From the NCBI RefSeq assembly GCF_000428725.1, contig NZ_KE386791.1, forward strand, positions 1-64,000: a stretch of 64,000 nt of DNA, in the 5' to 3' direction. Origin of the DNA: Psychromonas aquimarina ATCC BAA-1526 (GTDB lineage Bacteria; Pseudomonadota; Gammaproteobacteria; Enterobacterales; Psychromonadaceae). Shown here in pieces: positions 9,949 through 20,350 of this stretch. The translations under genes and the position numbers were made by a program. Within the stretch, counting starts at the first letter, position 1; every line of letters begins with the position of its first letter. The notes beneath the pieces are model-generated. The model was not told where the DNA came from. It did not search any database and saw nothing but the letters and a program-made list of their open reading frames with translations.

Positions 9949-10278
9949 ATACCCGTTATCATTCAAGATGCAAAAATCAGCAAGGCGTAAGGTGAACAGA
10001 TTCTAGGCGTGAAGGTGAAGATCTAACGGGTTAAATCGAGACTTCACAACTAATTGTTAAATGCTTGCATTTAATCAATGTCGATAGAGGAATCACGAAG
10101 TGAATCGCTCGAAAGACAGCGACTATGATTGCCTTACGGTTTGCCCTGCGGGTCGCCAGCTCGAAAACCAATACTGCGTTGCAGCATTCGATAAGGGCTA
10201 GCCATTGTCATCATACTGCGCCTTGTATTGATGTCCGAGCTGGCGACTGATAAATGCATTTTGATTGGTAACGGGTAT
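9949..10278. mobile_element. MITE-like element, 330 bp
   Basis: The ends form terminal inverted repeats that agree at 21 of 24 positions (ATACCCGTTATCATTCAAGA... on the left, ATACCCGTTACCAATCAAAA... read inward from the right). A second, perfect 12-bp inverted pair, GTCGCCAGCTCG (10152-10163) and CGAGCTGGCGAC (10236-10247), lies inside. No transposase is encoded. Similar ATACCC-ended repeats are common in Vibrio, Photobacterium and Shewanella genomes. It ends 34 bases before the start of the first DASS gene, so it may carry that gene's promoter. Confidence 0.75.
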
Positions 10279-10312
10279 CGTCATTAAAATACCAACAATA
10301 AGAAGCCAGATG

Positions 10313-11716
10313 ATGAAAAAATATTTAAAATATCTGTTACCTGTTCTCGTACCCTTTATAATTTTGTTATTACCCGCCAGTAGTTTTGGTATTGTCGGAA
10401 TGACTTTAGTTGAGCAGCGGATTATTGCCATTTTTGTTATGGCCGCCCTGTGCTGGGTGCTAGAGCCGATTCCTATTTATGCTACTTCAGTGTTAATTAT
10501 TGTTTTACAGCTGCTGTTAGTCTCCGATAAAGGTTTATGGTTTACCAAGGCCGCATCTCCACAGGAACTGGGCCATTTAATCAGTCATAAAGCCCTGATG
10601 GGCACCTTCGCTTCACCGATTATTATGCTTTTCCTGGGGGGGTTCTTTTTAGCTATGGCCGCGACTAAATACCGCTTAGATGTCAATCTGGCGCGTGTTT
10701 TACTCAAACCTTTCGGGCGAAATCCCAAGTTTGTTATGCTCGGCTTAATGATGATCACTGCTGTTTTCTCCATGTTTATGAGCAACACGGCAACCACAGC
10801 TATGATGCTGTCAATTTTAACGCCGGTTATTGCACTTTTCGGACGTAACGATTTAGGTAAAGTGGCCTTTGCCCTGTCAGTCCCGGTTGCCGCCAATATC
10901 GGCGGTATCGGTACCCCTATTGGTACTCCTCCTAACGCAGTTGCCCTGAAATATTTAGTGGATGAGAATAACATCAGCTTTGGTGAATGGATGTTGTTCG
11001 GCGTGCCGTTTGTGGTGGTGATGCTGTTTATTGCCTGGCTTTTACTGACTACTTTGTTCCCTGCTTCCATTAAAGAAATCAATCTTAATATCAAAGGACG
11101 CTTCTTAAAAACGCCGAAAGCTATTACTGTTTACGTCACTTTTGTGATCACCATTCTATTGTGGTTAATGGGCGGCCTGCACGGCATGAATTCTTATGTT
11201 GTTGCCTTGATTCCGGTTGCGGTCTTTTCTATGTTTAAAATCATAACTAAAGAGGATTTAAAGAAAATTTCATGGGATGTTTTATGGTTAGTCTCAGGTG
11301 GTATTGCGTTAGGTGTCGGCCTGGATAAATCAGGTCTGGCCGCTAATGCCATCGAAGCGATTCCATTTGCTGAACTTCATCCTCTGCTGTTAATTGCCGG
11401 GGCATCGACATTGTGCTTATTAATGGCGAATTTTATGTCACATACAGCAACAGCCAATTTACTGTTACCACTGGTTGCCGCGCTGGGGGCATCAATGCAT
11501 TCATTATTACCCTACGGCGGGGAAGTGATGCTGATTCTGGCAGTTACATTTGCCGCGTCACTGGGTATGTCATTACCAATAAGTACACCGCCGAACGCAC
11601 TTGCCTATGCTTCAGGGCATATTGAAACCAGGCAGATGGCAAAGGTAGGTGTTGTACTCGGCATTGTCGGACTGTTGATTACTTATGCAATGCTCTATGT
11701 ACTTAACCAGCTGTAA
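10313..11716 (+). CDS. DASS (SLC13) family anion:Na+ symporter, paralog 1
   Basis: 467 residues, 11 or more membrane segments. DASS signatures are visible: MSNTATTAMMLSILTP near residue 160, GTPIGTPPNAVALKYL near 200, and the mirrored C-terminal half with MSHTATANLLLPLV near 380 and LGMSLPISTPPNALAYASG near 420. In the second half the usual SNT triplet reads S-H-T. Family substrates are di- and tricarboxylates or sulfate. ATG 10313 is chosen over upstream in-frame codons because it matches the paralog's start (MKKYLKYLLPVL versus MIKPYLKYILPV) and follows an AGAAG ribosome site; the longer frame would run into the MITE. Confidence 0.88.
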   Translation: MKKYLKYLLPVLVPFIILLLPASSFGIVGMTLVEQRIIAIFVMAALCWVLEPIPIYATSVLIIVLQLLLVSDKGLWFTKAASPQELGHLISHKALMGTFASPIIMLFLGGFFLAMAATKYRLDVNLARVLLKPFGRNPKFVMLGLMMITAVFSMFMSNTATTAMMLSILTPVIALFGRNDLGKVAFALSVPVAANIGGIGTPIGTPPNAVALKYLVDENNISFGEWMLFGVPFVVVMLFIAWLLLTTLFPASIKEINLNIKGRFLKTPKAITVYVTFVITILLWLMGGLHGMNSYVVALIPVAVFSMFKIITKEDLKKISWDVLWLVSGGIALGVGLDKSGLAANAIEAIPFAELHPLLLIAGASTLCLLMANFMSHTATANLLLPLVAALGASMHSLLPYGGEVMLILAVTFAASLGMSLPISTPPNALAYASGHIETRQMAKVGVVLGIVGLLITYAMLYVLNQL

Positions 11717-11764
11717 ATAACCAGCTGTAAACAATTATTCAAAATTTAATTTTAATGGGGACTT

Positions 11765-12238
11765 ATGGATAAAATAAATATAATTTGTGTCGATGACGAA
11801 CGCGAGGTACTGGAGTCTGTCAGCCGGGATCTCGCATACTTTGCCGACATGTTTAATATAGAAGAGTGTGAATCTGCTTTTGAATGTGAGGAGCTTCTGG
11901 AAGAGCTTGATGCGCAGCAGGAATATGTCGGGGTGATTATTTCCGATCACGTTATGCCTGAGAAGTCCGGGGTGGAGCTGCTGACGGAAGTCGCTTTAGA
12001 TAACCGTTTTCTAGGAACGAAAAAACTGCTGCTAACCGGCCTTGCCACACAAGCCGATACTATTCGTGCAATTAATAATGCCAAGCTGGACAATTTTTTA
12101 GAAAAAGTATGGGATCCGCAGGAGCTGTTACAGACAGTGAAAGAGCTGCTGACTGAGTATATTGTCGAAAAAGGCTTAGAGTACGAAGACTACATAGAAA
12201 AACTGGATCCGCCGACCCTGTATCGTTTAATTAAATAA
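11765..12238 (+). CDS. Orphan response regulator, single receiver domain
   Basis: 157 residues. The receiver domain covers residues ~4-125: acidic pair D10-D11 (CVDDE), phosphoacceptor D61 in SDHVMP, T91 in LLLTG, and K114 in LEKVW, so phosphorylation should be possible. About 35 charged residues follow, with no DNA-binding or enzymatic domain. No histidine kinase is adjacent. It lies 48 bases after DASS paralog 1 and ahead of paralog 2, so it is probably co-transcribed with at least the first transporter. A role in their control is inference only. Confidence 0.85.
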   Translation: MDKINIICVDDEREVLESVSRDLAYFADMFNIEECESAFECEELLEELDAQQEYVGVIISDHVMPEKSGVELLTEVALDNRFLGTKKLLLTGLATQADTIRAINNAKLDNFLEKVWDPQELLQTVKELLTEYIVEKGLEYEDYIEKLDPPTLYRLIK

Positions 12239-12285
12239 TAGTGACCTGCCCGTTCTCAATAATACTGCCATAAGTAACCCTTAAG

Positions 12286-12307
12286 CCTTCCTGAGCACTC
12301 AGGAGGG
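12286..12307 (+). terminator. Hairpin between the receiver gene and DASS paralog 2
   Basis: CCTTCCTGAG (12286-12295) pairs with CTCAGGAGGG (12298-12307) through one G-T wobble, with a very tight loop; only TTT follows. It may be a weak terminator or an attenuator, since the ribosome site of the next gene begins 14 bases later. Confidence 0.5.
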
Positions 12308-12331
12308 TTTGCTTACGGCAAAGGAGTGCTA

Positions 12332-13753
12332 ATGATAAAGCCATATTTAAAGTATATTTTGCCTGTTGTCCTGCCTTTGATTATTCTTCTGCTTCCATCT
12401 GATAGTTTCGGTATTGACGGATTAACGCTGGTAGAACAGCGTGTTATTGCCATTTTTGTTATGGCGGCTCTTTGCTGGGTACTTGAGCCGATTCCAATCT
12501 ATGCCACGTCGGTATTAATTATTGTTTTTGAACTGCTGCTTATTTCTGATAACGGTTTATGGTTTGCCACCAACGGTCACCCGGAACTACAGGGACCGCT
12601 GATTAAACAGAGCACCATTATGGCAACCTTTGCTTCACCGATTATTATGCTTTTTTTAGGCGGCTTCTTTTTAGCTATGGCGGCCACTAAATACCGCTTA
12701 GATGTGAATTTAGCACGGGTATTATTACGTCCTTTTGGTAAAAGTCCTAAATATGTGATGCTCGGTATTATGATGATAACCGCGGTCTTTTCTATGTTTA
12801 TGAGTAATACCGCAACTACGGCTATGATGCTGTCAATTTTAACCCCGGTAATTGCTCTGTTTGCCAAAGAAGATATTGGTAAAGTTGCATTTGCTTTATC
12901 GGTGCCGGTGGCCGCCAATATCGGCGGTATTGCAACTCCGATCGGTACGCCGCCGAATGCAGTCGCCTTGAAATATCTAGTGGATGAATACAGTGTCAGC
13001 TTTGCGCAGTGGATGGTAATAGGCGTACCTTTTGTTGTTGTGATGCTTCTGATTGCCTGGATATTATTAAACAAGCTGTTTCCGGCAAAAACTAAAAGCA
13101 TCCATCTGGATATAGAAGGGCAGTTTTTAAAAACACCGAAAGCTTATTTAGTTTATGTCACCTTTGCATCAACTATTTTATTATGGTTATTAGGCGGGGC
13201 GCACGGCATGAGTGCTTATGTGGTAGCCATGCTGCCGGTGGCGATATTTTCCATGTTTAAAATTATTACCAAGGAAGATTTAAAGAATATTTCCTGGGAT
13301 GTTTTATGGCTGGTTTCAGGCGGTATCGCACTGGGTGTCGCGCTGGATAAATCCGGACTGGCGGCTAATGCAGTTAATGCTATTCCCTTTGACAGCTTCC
13401 ACCCATTAGTGCTGATTGTCGGCGCATCTATGATGTGTCTGGTGATGGCTAACTTTATGTCCAATACAGCAACTGCGAATCTGATCCTTCCTCTGGTGGC
13501 TGCATTAGGGGCATCGATGACTTCGTTAGTCCCCTTTGGCGGTCAGGTGGTGCTGATTCTTGCGGTCACTTTTTCTGCGTCATTAGGCATGTCTCTGCCG
13601 ATCAGTACGCCGCCTAATGCTTTAGCTTATGCATCCGGCCATTTCAAAAATACGCAGATGCTTAAAGTGGGGGTAATTATCGGTGCTGTAGGTTTACTGG
13701 TGACCTTTGCTATGCTGTTTTTATTAAATAAACTCGGCGTGGTTGGTATTTAA
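12332..13753 (+). CDS. DASS (SLC13) family anion:Na+ symporter, paralog 2
   Basis: 473 residues and very similar throughout to the gene at 10313, so the two are tandem duplicates with a receiver gene between them. Motifs: MSNTATTAMMLSILTP, TPIGTPPNAVALKYL, MSNTATANLILPLV and SLPISTPPNALAYASG. Both SNT triplets are intact here, unlike paralog 1. ATG 12332 is preferred over GTG 12326 because AAGGAG (12321-12326) sits at the right distance and overlaps the GTG. Probable inner-membrane dicarboxylate or related anion importer. Confidence 0.9.
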   Translation: MIKPYLKYILPVVLPLIILLLPSDSFGIDGLTLVEQRVIAIFVMAALCWVLEPIPIYATSVLIIVFELLLISDNGLWFATNGHPELQGPLIKQSTIMATFASPIIMLFLGGFFLAMAATKYRLDVNLARVLLRPFGKSPKYVMLGIMMITAVFSMFMSNTATTAMMLSILTPVIALFAKEDIGKVAFALSVPVAANIGGIATPIGTPPNAVALKYLVDEYSVSFAQWMVIGVPFVVVMLLIAWILLNKLFPAKTKSIHLDIEGQFLKTPKAYLVYVTFASTILLWLLGGAHGMSAYVVAMLPVAIFSMFKIITKEDLKNISWDVLWLVSGGIALGVALDKSGLAANAVNAIPFDSFHPLVLIVGASMMCLVMANFMSNTATANLILPLVAALGASMTSLVPFGGQVVLILAVTFSASLGMSLPISTPPNALAYASGHFKNTQMLKVGVIIGAVGLLVTFAMLFLLNKLGVVGI

Positions 13754-13766
13754 TTTTACTATAAAA

Positions 13767-13797
13767 AATGACTCCACTAGGAGCTGGTGGAGTCATT
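13767..13797. terminator. Bidirectional terminator between DASS paralog 2 and cysZ
   Basis: Perfect 11-bp stem AATGACTCCAC / GTGGAGTCATT, 9-base loop. On the minus strand it is followed by a T run, so it best fits the end of the cysZ transcript. Confidence 0.85.
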
Positions 13798-13804
13798 GAA
13801 ACTT

Positions 13805-13894
13805 TTACTCTTGTGCTATCTGTTTCCCGCCGTTTAATAATTCCTGCTTATAAACATCTACCCAGAAAGCCGGGTTGTAGAGTAAGCGCAGCTG
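13805..13894 (-). pseudogene. Second, duplicated copy of the cysZ C-terminal coding end
   Basis: Downstream of the cysZ stop codon (13895-13897) the same frame continues and encodes AFWVDVYKQELLNGGKQIAQE before a TAA at 13805-13807. This repeats the true C-terminus AFWVDVYKQELLSSGKHTA. The GCT codons that begin the two copies are exactly 84 bases (28 codons) apart, so the repeat is in frame. Differences are mostly silent third positions. It is either a remnant of another cysZ allele or an old tandem duplication interrupted by a stop. Confidence 0.75.
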
Positions 13895-14671
13895 TTACGC
13901 TGTATGTTTCCCGCTGCTTAATAACTCCTGTTTATAAACATCTACCCAGAAAGCGGTCGCACCGCATACCGCCACCGGCATAATGACAAAGTTCACCACA
14001 GGTATAGTAGTGAAAAAACTAACCAGCATACCAAAGGTCAGGTTTTTACCTAAACGTCTGCTTAATGCGCTTTTCATGGTTTTAAAGGGTATTTTGTGAT
14101 TATCGAAAGGGAAATCGGCATATTGAACAGCCATCATCCAGCCGGCAAATATAAACCAGATAAAAGGCGCAACCGTCTGGCCGAATACCGGAATAAAATA
14201 CAAAGCAAAACAGAGCAGCATACGCGGTAAAAAGTAGCCGAGTTTCTGCATTTCACGTTTAAAAATGCGCGGCAGATCTTTCAACAGATCAGTAAAACCA
14301 TCGTCATTAAGGCGCTCGTTAGTCAGTAAGTTTTCAGTTTTTTCAGCAAGCAGGCCGTTAAACGGCGCCGCAATAATATTAGCGGCGGTTGAAAAAATAA
14401 ATGAAAATGCAAATAAAATGGAAATGACTAAAATAGGCCAGAAGAGATAAGACAGCCAGCTTAAAAAGTCCGGTAATGCGGCAATATAACCGTCTATCCA
14501 GTCCATAACTGATGTGAATAAAAACCAGAAGGCACCGGCAAAAATGAGGATATTAATTAACAGCGGGATTAAAACAAACAGCCGCAGTTTAGGATGACTC
14601 AGCAGTTTCATCCCTTTGAGCAGGTAGCCGATTCCGGAAAGCGGCTGCTTAACAAGCGTATTTGGTAACAT
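13895..14671 (-). CDS. cysZ: CysZ family sulfate transporter
   Basis: 258 residues with four to six hydrophobic segments. The signature PLSGIGYLLKGMKLLSHPKL opens the protein, FIPVFGQTVAPFIWFIFAGW lies near 165 and IPVVNFVIMPVAVCGATAFW near the end. CysZ brings sulfate across the inner membrane for cysteine synthesis. It is divergent from zipA-ligA, an arrangement conserved in gammaproteobacteria. Its 3' end is followed by a duplicated copy of its last ~20 codons. Confidence 0.93.
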   Translation of the reverse strand: MLPNTLVKQPLSGIGYLLKGMKLLSHPKLRLFVLIPLLINILIFAGAFWFLFTSVMDWIDGYIAALPDFLSWLSYLFWPILVISILFAFSFIFSTAANIIAAPFNGLLAEKTENLLTNERLNDDGFTDLLKDLPRIFKREMQKLGYFLPRMLLCFALYFIPVFGQTVAPFIWFIFAGWMMAVQYADFPFDNHKIPFKTMKSALSRRLGKNLTFGMLVSFFTTIPVVNFVIMPVAVCGATAFWVDVYKQELLSSGKHTA

Positions 14672-14872
14672 AGGTAGCTCTTGTGAAATTATGAATGAAA
14701 CGATTCTACGCTAATATATGTATAAAAATCTCGCGTTTGTATTAATGACTAACAATTTTATAAAAAAAAGCAGGCAATATATAGACGCTTTGCTTTATTC
14801 AAGGTAGTTTATTGGACATATCTCCGAGGATACGGGGCTCAATTTTCATTTTGTTAATCAAGAGAAAAAATA

Positions 14873-15805
14873 ATGCAACATTTTCAACCTATCTTAATTG
14901 TTATCGGTTTACTGGCCATCGCAGCTGTTTTAATTCATGGATATCTTCTCAGTCGTAAAGAAAAAATGCAGGCGGTTGAAAATGCAGCTGAAACAGATAT
15001 TTTTTCTGAGAAAACTACAACGCCGGAAACGCAGGACGGCATTATTGGTGATGTAAGAATTATCAGCGAAAAGCCGGACAGTGCTGAGCAGAGCATTGAT
15101 TTCTCGGTGGCTTTAGATGATGACAAAGAGCCTCAGATCAATTTTTCGCGGCCTGCAGAGCAGGATGAAAAAGTTTCCTTTGATACACAAACAGTTGACA
15201 GCGCTGCGGACGAGCCAAGTACAGAAGTGCAGCATGAACTTGCTTTAGAAGTGGAGCAGGGAGAAATTCAGGCTTTCGATCAAAACAGTGAGAAGATAGA
15301 AACTCAGGTGCAGGCGGATGCTGCCGCCGAAGCTGCGGATGAAACGGTTGAGCATGCTGTTAAACCTCAGGAAGCGAAAAAAGGGCAGGTTCAAGAGCCG
15401 GATATCTTTATCTTTAATGTTGTTGCAAAAGGAGAAGCGCGTTTACGCGGTCATGAACTGCTGCAGTTTTTCTTAACGGCAGGGTTTCGTTTCGGTGAAA
15501 TGTCTATTTTTCATCGTCACCTTCATTCCGACGGCACCGGGCCGGTTTTATTCAGCATTGCAAATATGATGGCGCCCGGTATCTTTGAACCTGAAGATAT
15601 GGAGCAGTTTAACTCTGAAGGCGTATCGTTTTTCTTAACGGTACCGAATAATGATATTAATGTAAAAGAAGCATTTGATATGATGTTAACCGCGGTTGAG
15701 CAGATTGCTGAAGAGTTTGACTGTTTAGTTTTAAATGCAGAGCGTGAACCGTTAACCGAGCAGCAGTTCAGAAATTACCATGAGCGTTTATTACATTATA
15801 TTTAA
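14873..15805 (+). CDS. zipA: Cell division protein ZipA
   Basis: 310 residues. An N-terminal membrane anchor (ILIVIGLLAIAAVLIHGYLL) is followed by a charged, acidic, proline-poor linker of ~150 residues and a C-terminal FtsZ-binding domain from about residue 175 (DIFIFNVVAKGEARLRGHEL through FFLTVPNNDINVKEAFDMML). ZipA tethers FtsZ to the inner membrane at the division site. A hairpin terminator separates it from ligA 88 bases downstream. Confidence 0.95.
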   Translation: MQHFQPILIVIGLLAIAAVLIHGYLLSRKEKMQAVENAAETDIFSEKTTTPETQDGIIGDVRIISEKPDSAEQSIDFSVALDDDKEPQINFSRPAEQDEKVSFDTQTVDSAADEPSTEVQHELALEVEQGEIQAFDQNSEKIETQVQADAAAEAADETVEHAVKPQEAKKGQVQEPDIFIFNVVAKGEARLRGHELLQFFLTAGFRFGEMSIFHRHLHSDGTGPVLFSIANMMAPGIFEPEDMEQFNSEGVSFFLTVPNNDINVKEAFDMMLTAVEQIAEEFDCLVLNAEREPLTEQQFRNYHERLLHYI

Positions 15806-15835
15806 CAGCAGTATGGTAAACTTAACTGAACATAC

Positions 15836-15861
15836 AAAACCTCGTTAAACGAGGTTTTTTT
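15836..15861 (+). terminator. Terminator between zipA and ligA
   Basis: AAAACCTCG / CGAGGTTTT arms around a TTAAA loop, followed by a T tract. Confidence 0.85.
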
Positions 15862-15878
15862 ATAATTAAAATTTTTAA

Positions 15879-17897
<2,019 letters not shown>

Positions 17898-17980
17898 GTG
17901 CTTAAAAAATTAAGAGTTGATCACTGCATTTATTCTATAAATCAGTAGGATATTTATTATCTAAAAAAGCTGGGGAAGAC

Positions 17981-18241
17981 ATGAAAAAAATTAAAAATGA
18001 ATCTCAATTATTACAGCATGCAACAAAATTAGGCGCAGCCTACGCACTGAAGCGCGGTTATGTCGGTATCGACGGTACGACATCAGCAAAAGATAAGCAG
18101 GAGTGTATTTACCGTTTGTTAGTGCAGGATAAGCTTGTTTCACCGTTAAGCAAGGAAGATGAAACAACGGCAAATATTCGTCATAAGTTAGTTCTCTGGA
18201 TTATGAAGCACCTGCCGCCGGATCATTCTCTTCTGCAGTAA
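17981..18241 (+). CDS. DUF5062-like small protein
   Basis: 86 residues, soluble, with no signal peptide. The layout KNESQLLQHATKLGAAYALKRG, then KQECIYRLLVQDKLV, then HKLVLWIMKHLPPDHSLL resembles what I recall of the DUF5062 family of marine gammaproteobacteria. Function unknown. GGGGAAG precedes the ATG and a strong terminator follows, so it is a compact single gene after ligA. Confidence 0.7.
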   Translation: MKKIKNESQLLQHATKLGAAYALKRGYVGIDGTTSAKDKQECIYRLLVQDKLVSPLSKEDETTANIRHKLVLWIMKHLPPDHSLLQ

Positions 18242-18247
18242 TTAATG

Positions 18248-18279
18248 TCCGCATTATTTAGGTAATGCGGATTTTTTTT
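18248..18279 (+). terminator. Rho-independent terminator
   Basis: 9-bp stem TCCGCATTA / TAATGCGGA with a 6-base loop and eight T residues. Confidence 0.92.
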
Positions 18280-18322
18280 GGTTTATACTAATATTTCAAC
18301 GTGATGTTTAAATGGAGTTATG

Positions 18323-19087
18323 ATGTCTCGAATAAAACCGCTGATTACTTTTCTATGCAGTGCTTTTTTTATCAGCACAGCTTACGCTAAAGAGACTGCT
18401 GTGGTTGTTTATGAAGCTCCTGTTAATGCACTGGAAACAACTATACAAAAACAGCTGCAGGTCTCAGATACCGTTGAGTCTATGGCTGCCTTAAGCAATG
18501 ATACATTTAAGTTGAGCAGGCCGCTGAATATTGTTTTTGGTGGAGAAGAGGGACCGTTGTTTGACCCTGAAACAAATGAAATTCTTATTCCATACCTGTT
18601 TATTGATGAGATTAGCAGTCGTTTTAAAGCGGTAAAATACGCTGAAACAGGTGTAAGTATTGAAGACGCGACCTCAGATGTGCTGATGCATACTCTTTTT
18701 CATGAACTTGCCCATGCGCTGATATCCATGTATGAGCTGCCGATTGTCGGCAAAGAGGAGGATGCTGCTGATTCATTAGCTGTACTGCTGCTGATAGAAT
18801 ATTTTGAGGACGGTGCAGAAATTGCGATCAGTGCTGCCGAGCTGTTTGATCTGGAAAGCATGGACAGCGAGATAATTGAAGAACAAGATTTATGGGATGA
18901 GCATAGTCTTGATGCACAGCGTTTTTATACTACCTTATGCCATGTTTACGGCAGTGATCCGCACAGCTATTCCGAGATGCCCAGGCAGCTTGGCTTCTCA
19001 GCAGAGCGTGCCGAGTTCTGTGTTGACGAGTACGCAAATATGGTAAACAGCTGGCTGATGTTATTAAAACCTTATCTTAAAAATTAA
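18323..19087 (+). CDS. DUF4344 family putative secreted metallopeptidase
   Basis: 254 residues. A signal peptide (IKPLITFLCSAFFISTAYA) is followed by a domain carrying HTLFHELAHALIS, an HExxH zinc motif near residue 130, and an acidic EEDAADSLAVLLL segment ~20 residues on that could supply the third ligand. This is the DUF4344 layout. ATG 18323 is chosen over the adjacent ATG 18320 because GGAG then lies five bases upstream. The last ~24 bases overlap the 3' end of the convergent benE gene. Probably periplasmic; substrate unknown. Confidence 0.8.
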   Translation: MSRIKPLITFLCSAFFISTAYAKETAVVVYEAPVNALETTIQKQLQVSDTVESMAALSNDTFKLSRPLNIVFGGEEGPLFDPETNEILIPYLFIDEISSRFKAVKYAETGVSIEDATSDVLMHTLFHELAHALISMYELPIVGKEEDAADSLAVLLLIEYFEDGAEIAISAAELFDLESMDSEIIEEQDLWDEHSLDAQRFYTTLCHVYGSDPHSYSEMPRQLGFSAERAEFCVDEYANMVNSWLMLLKPYLKN

Positions 19088-20272
19088 GCTTTTCAGGATG
19101 CCTGGAGAAGCACTTGTAGTACGCTGTATCAGCATTATCAAACAGCCCGCCAGCAAGCCCCATAATACTGAGTTTAATCCCCATAATGTCAGGTTTGAAG
19201 CAGTGACAAGAAAAGTAATTATTGATGCTTCACAGCGGCTGTCTGCGCTGCTGAGTGCCTGTAAAATACTTTGTTTGATCGTGCCGAATAAAGCAATACC
19301 GGCTAATGCATAAATTAAAGCATCGGGTAAACCTGCAAAGATAACCATTAAATAACCGGCGGATAATCCCATTATGATATAAAACAGACCCGCAGCGGCT
19401 GCTGCTCGATAACGCTGTCCGGGATCTTTATCTATATCTTCTGTCATACATACAGCCGCTGTGATAGCTGCTAAATTAAGAGCATAACCACCAAAGGGAG
19501 CTGTTAGTAAATTTGTTAAGCCGGTAACGGTGAGGATTGACGATACTGGTGCGGGATAGTTATGAGCTTTTAATACTGCAATACCGGGCAGGTTTTGTGC
19601 CGCCATAGTGACAATAAACAGCGGCAGTCCAATATTAAGCAGTACTTCAAAGCTGAACTCTGGCGAGGTATAACTAAAAGCCGCCGACTGCCAGTTAAGA
19701 TCTGCGCTGCTGAGCCACTGCGCCTGCCACGCGAACAGAATGCTGATTATCAGTACCAGTATCATGGCAAATTTTGCAAACAGCTGTCTGGCTAATAAAT
19801 AGGTGATAAACATAACAGCTACAAGCAGCGGCTGTGCGTTCATCTGGTTAAAAACGTCAATGCCAAAGTTAAGCAGAATACCCGCCAGTAATGCCGATGC
19901 AAGATGAAAGGGCAGTTTCGTAATTAATTTTTCAAACAAACCGCTGATGCCGCAGATAAAAATGAGTAAAGCTGAGCAGATAAATCCCGCCGCTGCCTGA
20001 TTAAGGGTAAACCCTTGCCCAGTTGAGATAAGCAGGGCTGCCCCGGGAGTTGACCAGGCGATTAATAGTGGAATGCGGTAATAAAGCGATAAACCTATAG
20101 AAGTTACACCCATAGATAATCCCAGGGTTAATAACCAGCCGGCGGCCAGCGAAGCGTCACCGCCTAAAGTAAGTACTGTCTGATAGATTAAAGCAGCTGA
20201 GCTGGCAAAGCCGATCAGCACTGCGATAAATCCGGCTGCGATAGGGCTTAAGTAATAATTGACCAAAGACAT
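19064..20272 (-). CDS. BenE family (benzoate:H+ symporter-like) permease
   Basis: 402 residues with about 12 hydrophobic segments. Family markers include RIPLLIAWSTPGAALLI near 70 and GLTNLLTAPFGGYALNLAAI near 270, as in BenE and E. coli YdcO. ATG 20272 is preferred over upstream in-frame ATGs (20284 and 20314) because GGAAG lies just before it and the protein then starts MSLVNYYLSPIAAGF. It is divergent from an XRE-cupin regulator, the same pairing as ydcO-ydcN in E. coli. Substrate is unproven. Confidence 0.88.
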   Translation of the reverse strand: MSLVNYYLSPIAAGFIAVLIGFASSAALIYQTVLTLGGDASLAAGWLLTLGLSMGVTSIGLSLYYRIPLLIAWSTPGAALLISTGQGFTLNQAAAGFICSALLIFICGISGLFEKLITKLPFHLASALLAGILLNFGIDVFNQMNAQPLLVAVMFITYLLARQLFAKFAMILVLIISILFAWQAQWLSSADLNWQSAAFSYTSPEFSFEVLLNIGLPLFIVTMAAQNLPGIAVLKAHNYPAPVSSILTVTGLTNLLTAPFGGYALNLAAITAAVCMTEDIDKDPGQRYRAAAAAGLFYIIMGLSAGYLMVIFAGLPDALIYALAGIALFGTIKQSILQALSSADSRCEASIITFLVTASNLTLWGLNSVLWGLLAGCLIMLIQRTTSASPGILKSLIFKIRF

Positions 20273-20297
20273 AAATACTTCCATAATCTGTTTATTA

Positions 20298-20342
20298 TGT
20301 GCGTTATTGCGCACAACTTAACATTGTATGTTATAACGCACA
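20298..20342. promoter_or_regulatory. Palindromic operators in the benE/regulator divergent promoter
   Basis: TGTGCGTTATTGCGCACA (20298-20315) contains the 6-bp inverted pair TGTGCG/CGCACA. A second inverted copy of its left part, ATAACGCACA, lies at 20333-20342 next to the regulator's ribosome site, and AACATTGTATGTT (20320-20332) is another palindrome between them. This is the expected layout for autoregulation by the adjacent XRE-cupin protein; binding is inferred. Confidence 0.65.
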
Positions 20343-20350
20343 AGGTAAAT

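Noticed and set aside
13768-13983. Plus-strand 71-codon ORF with two LxxP-YKHLPRK repeats
   Set aside because: It is the antisense shadow of the duplicated cysZ 3' end and its terminator; the repeat in the protein comes from the DNA repeat.
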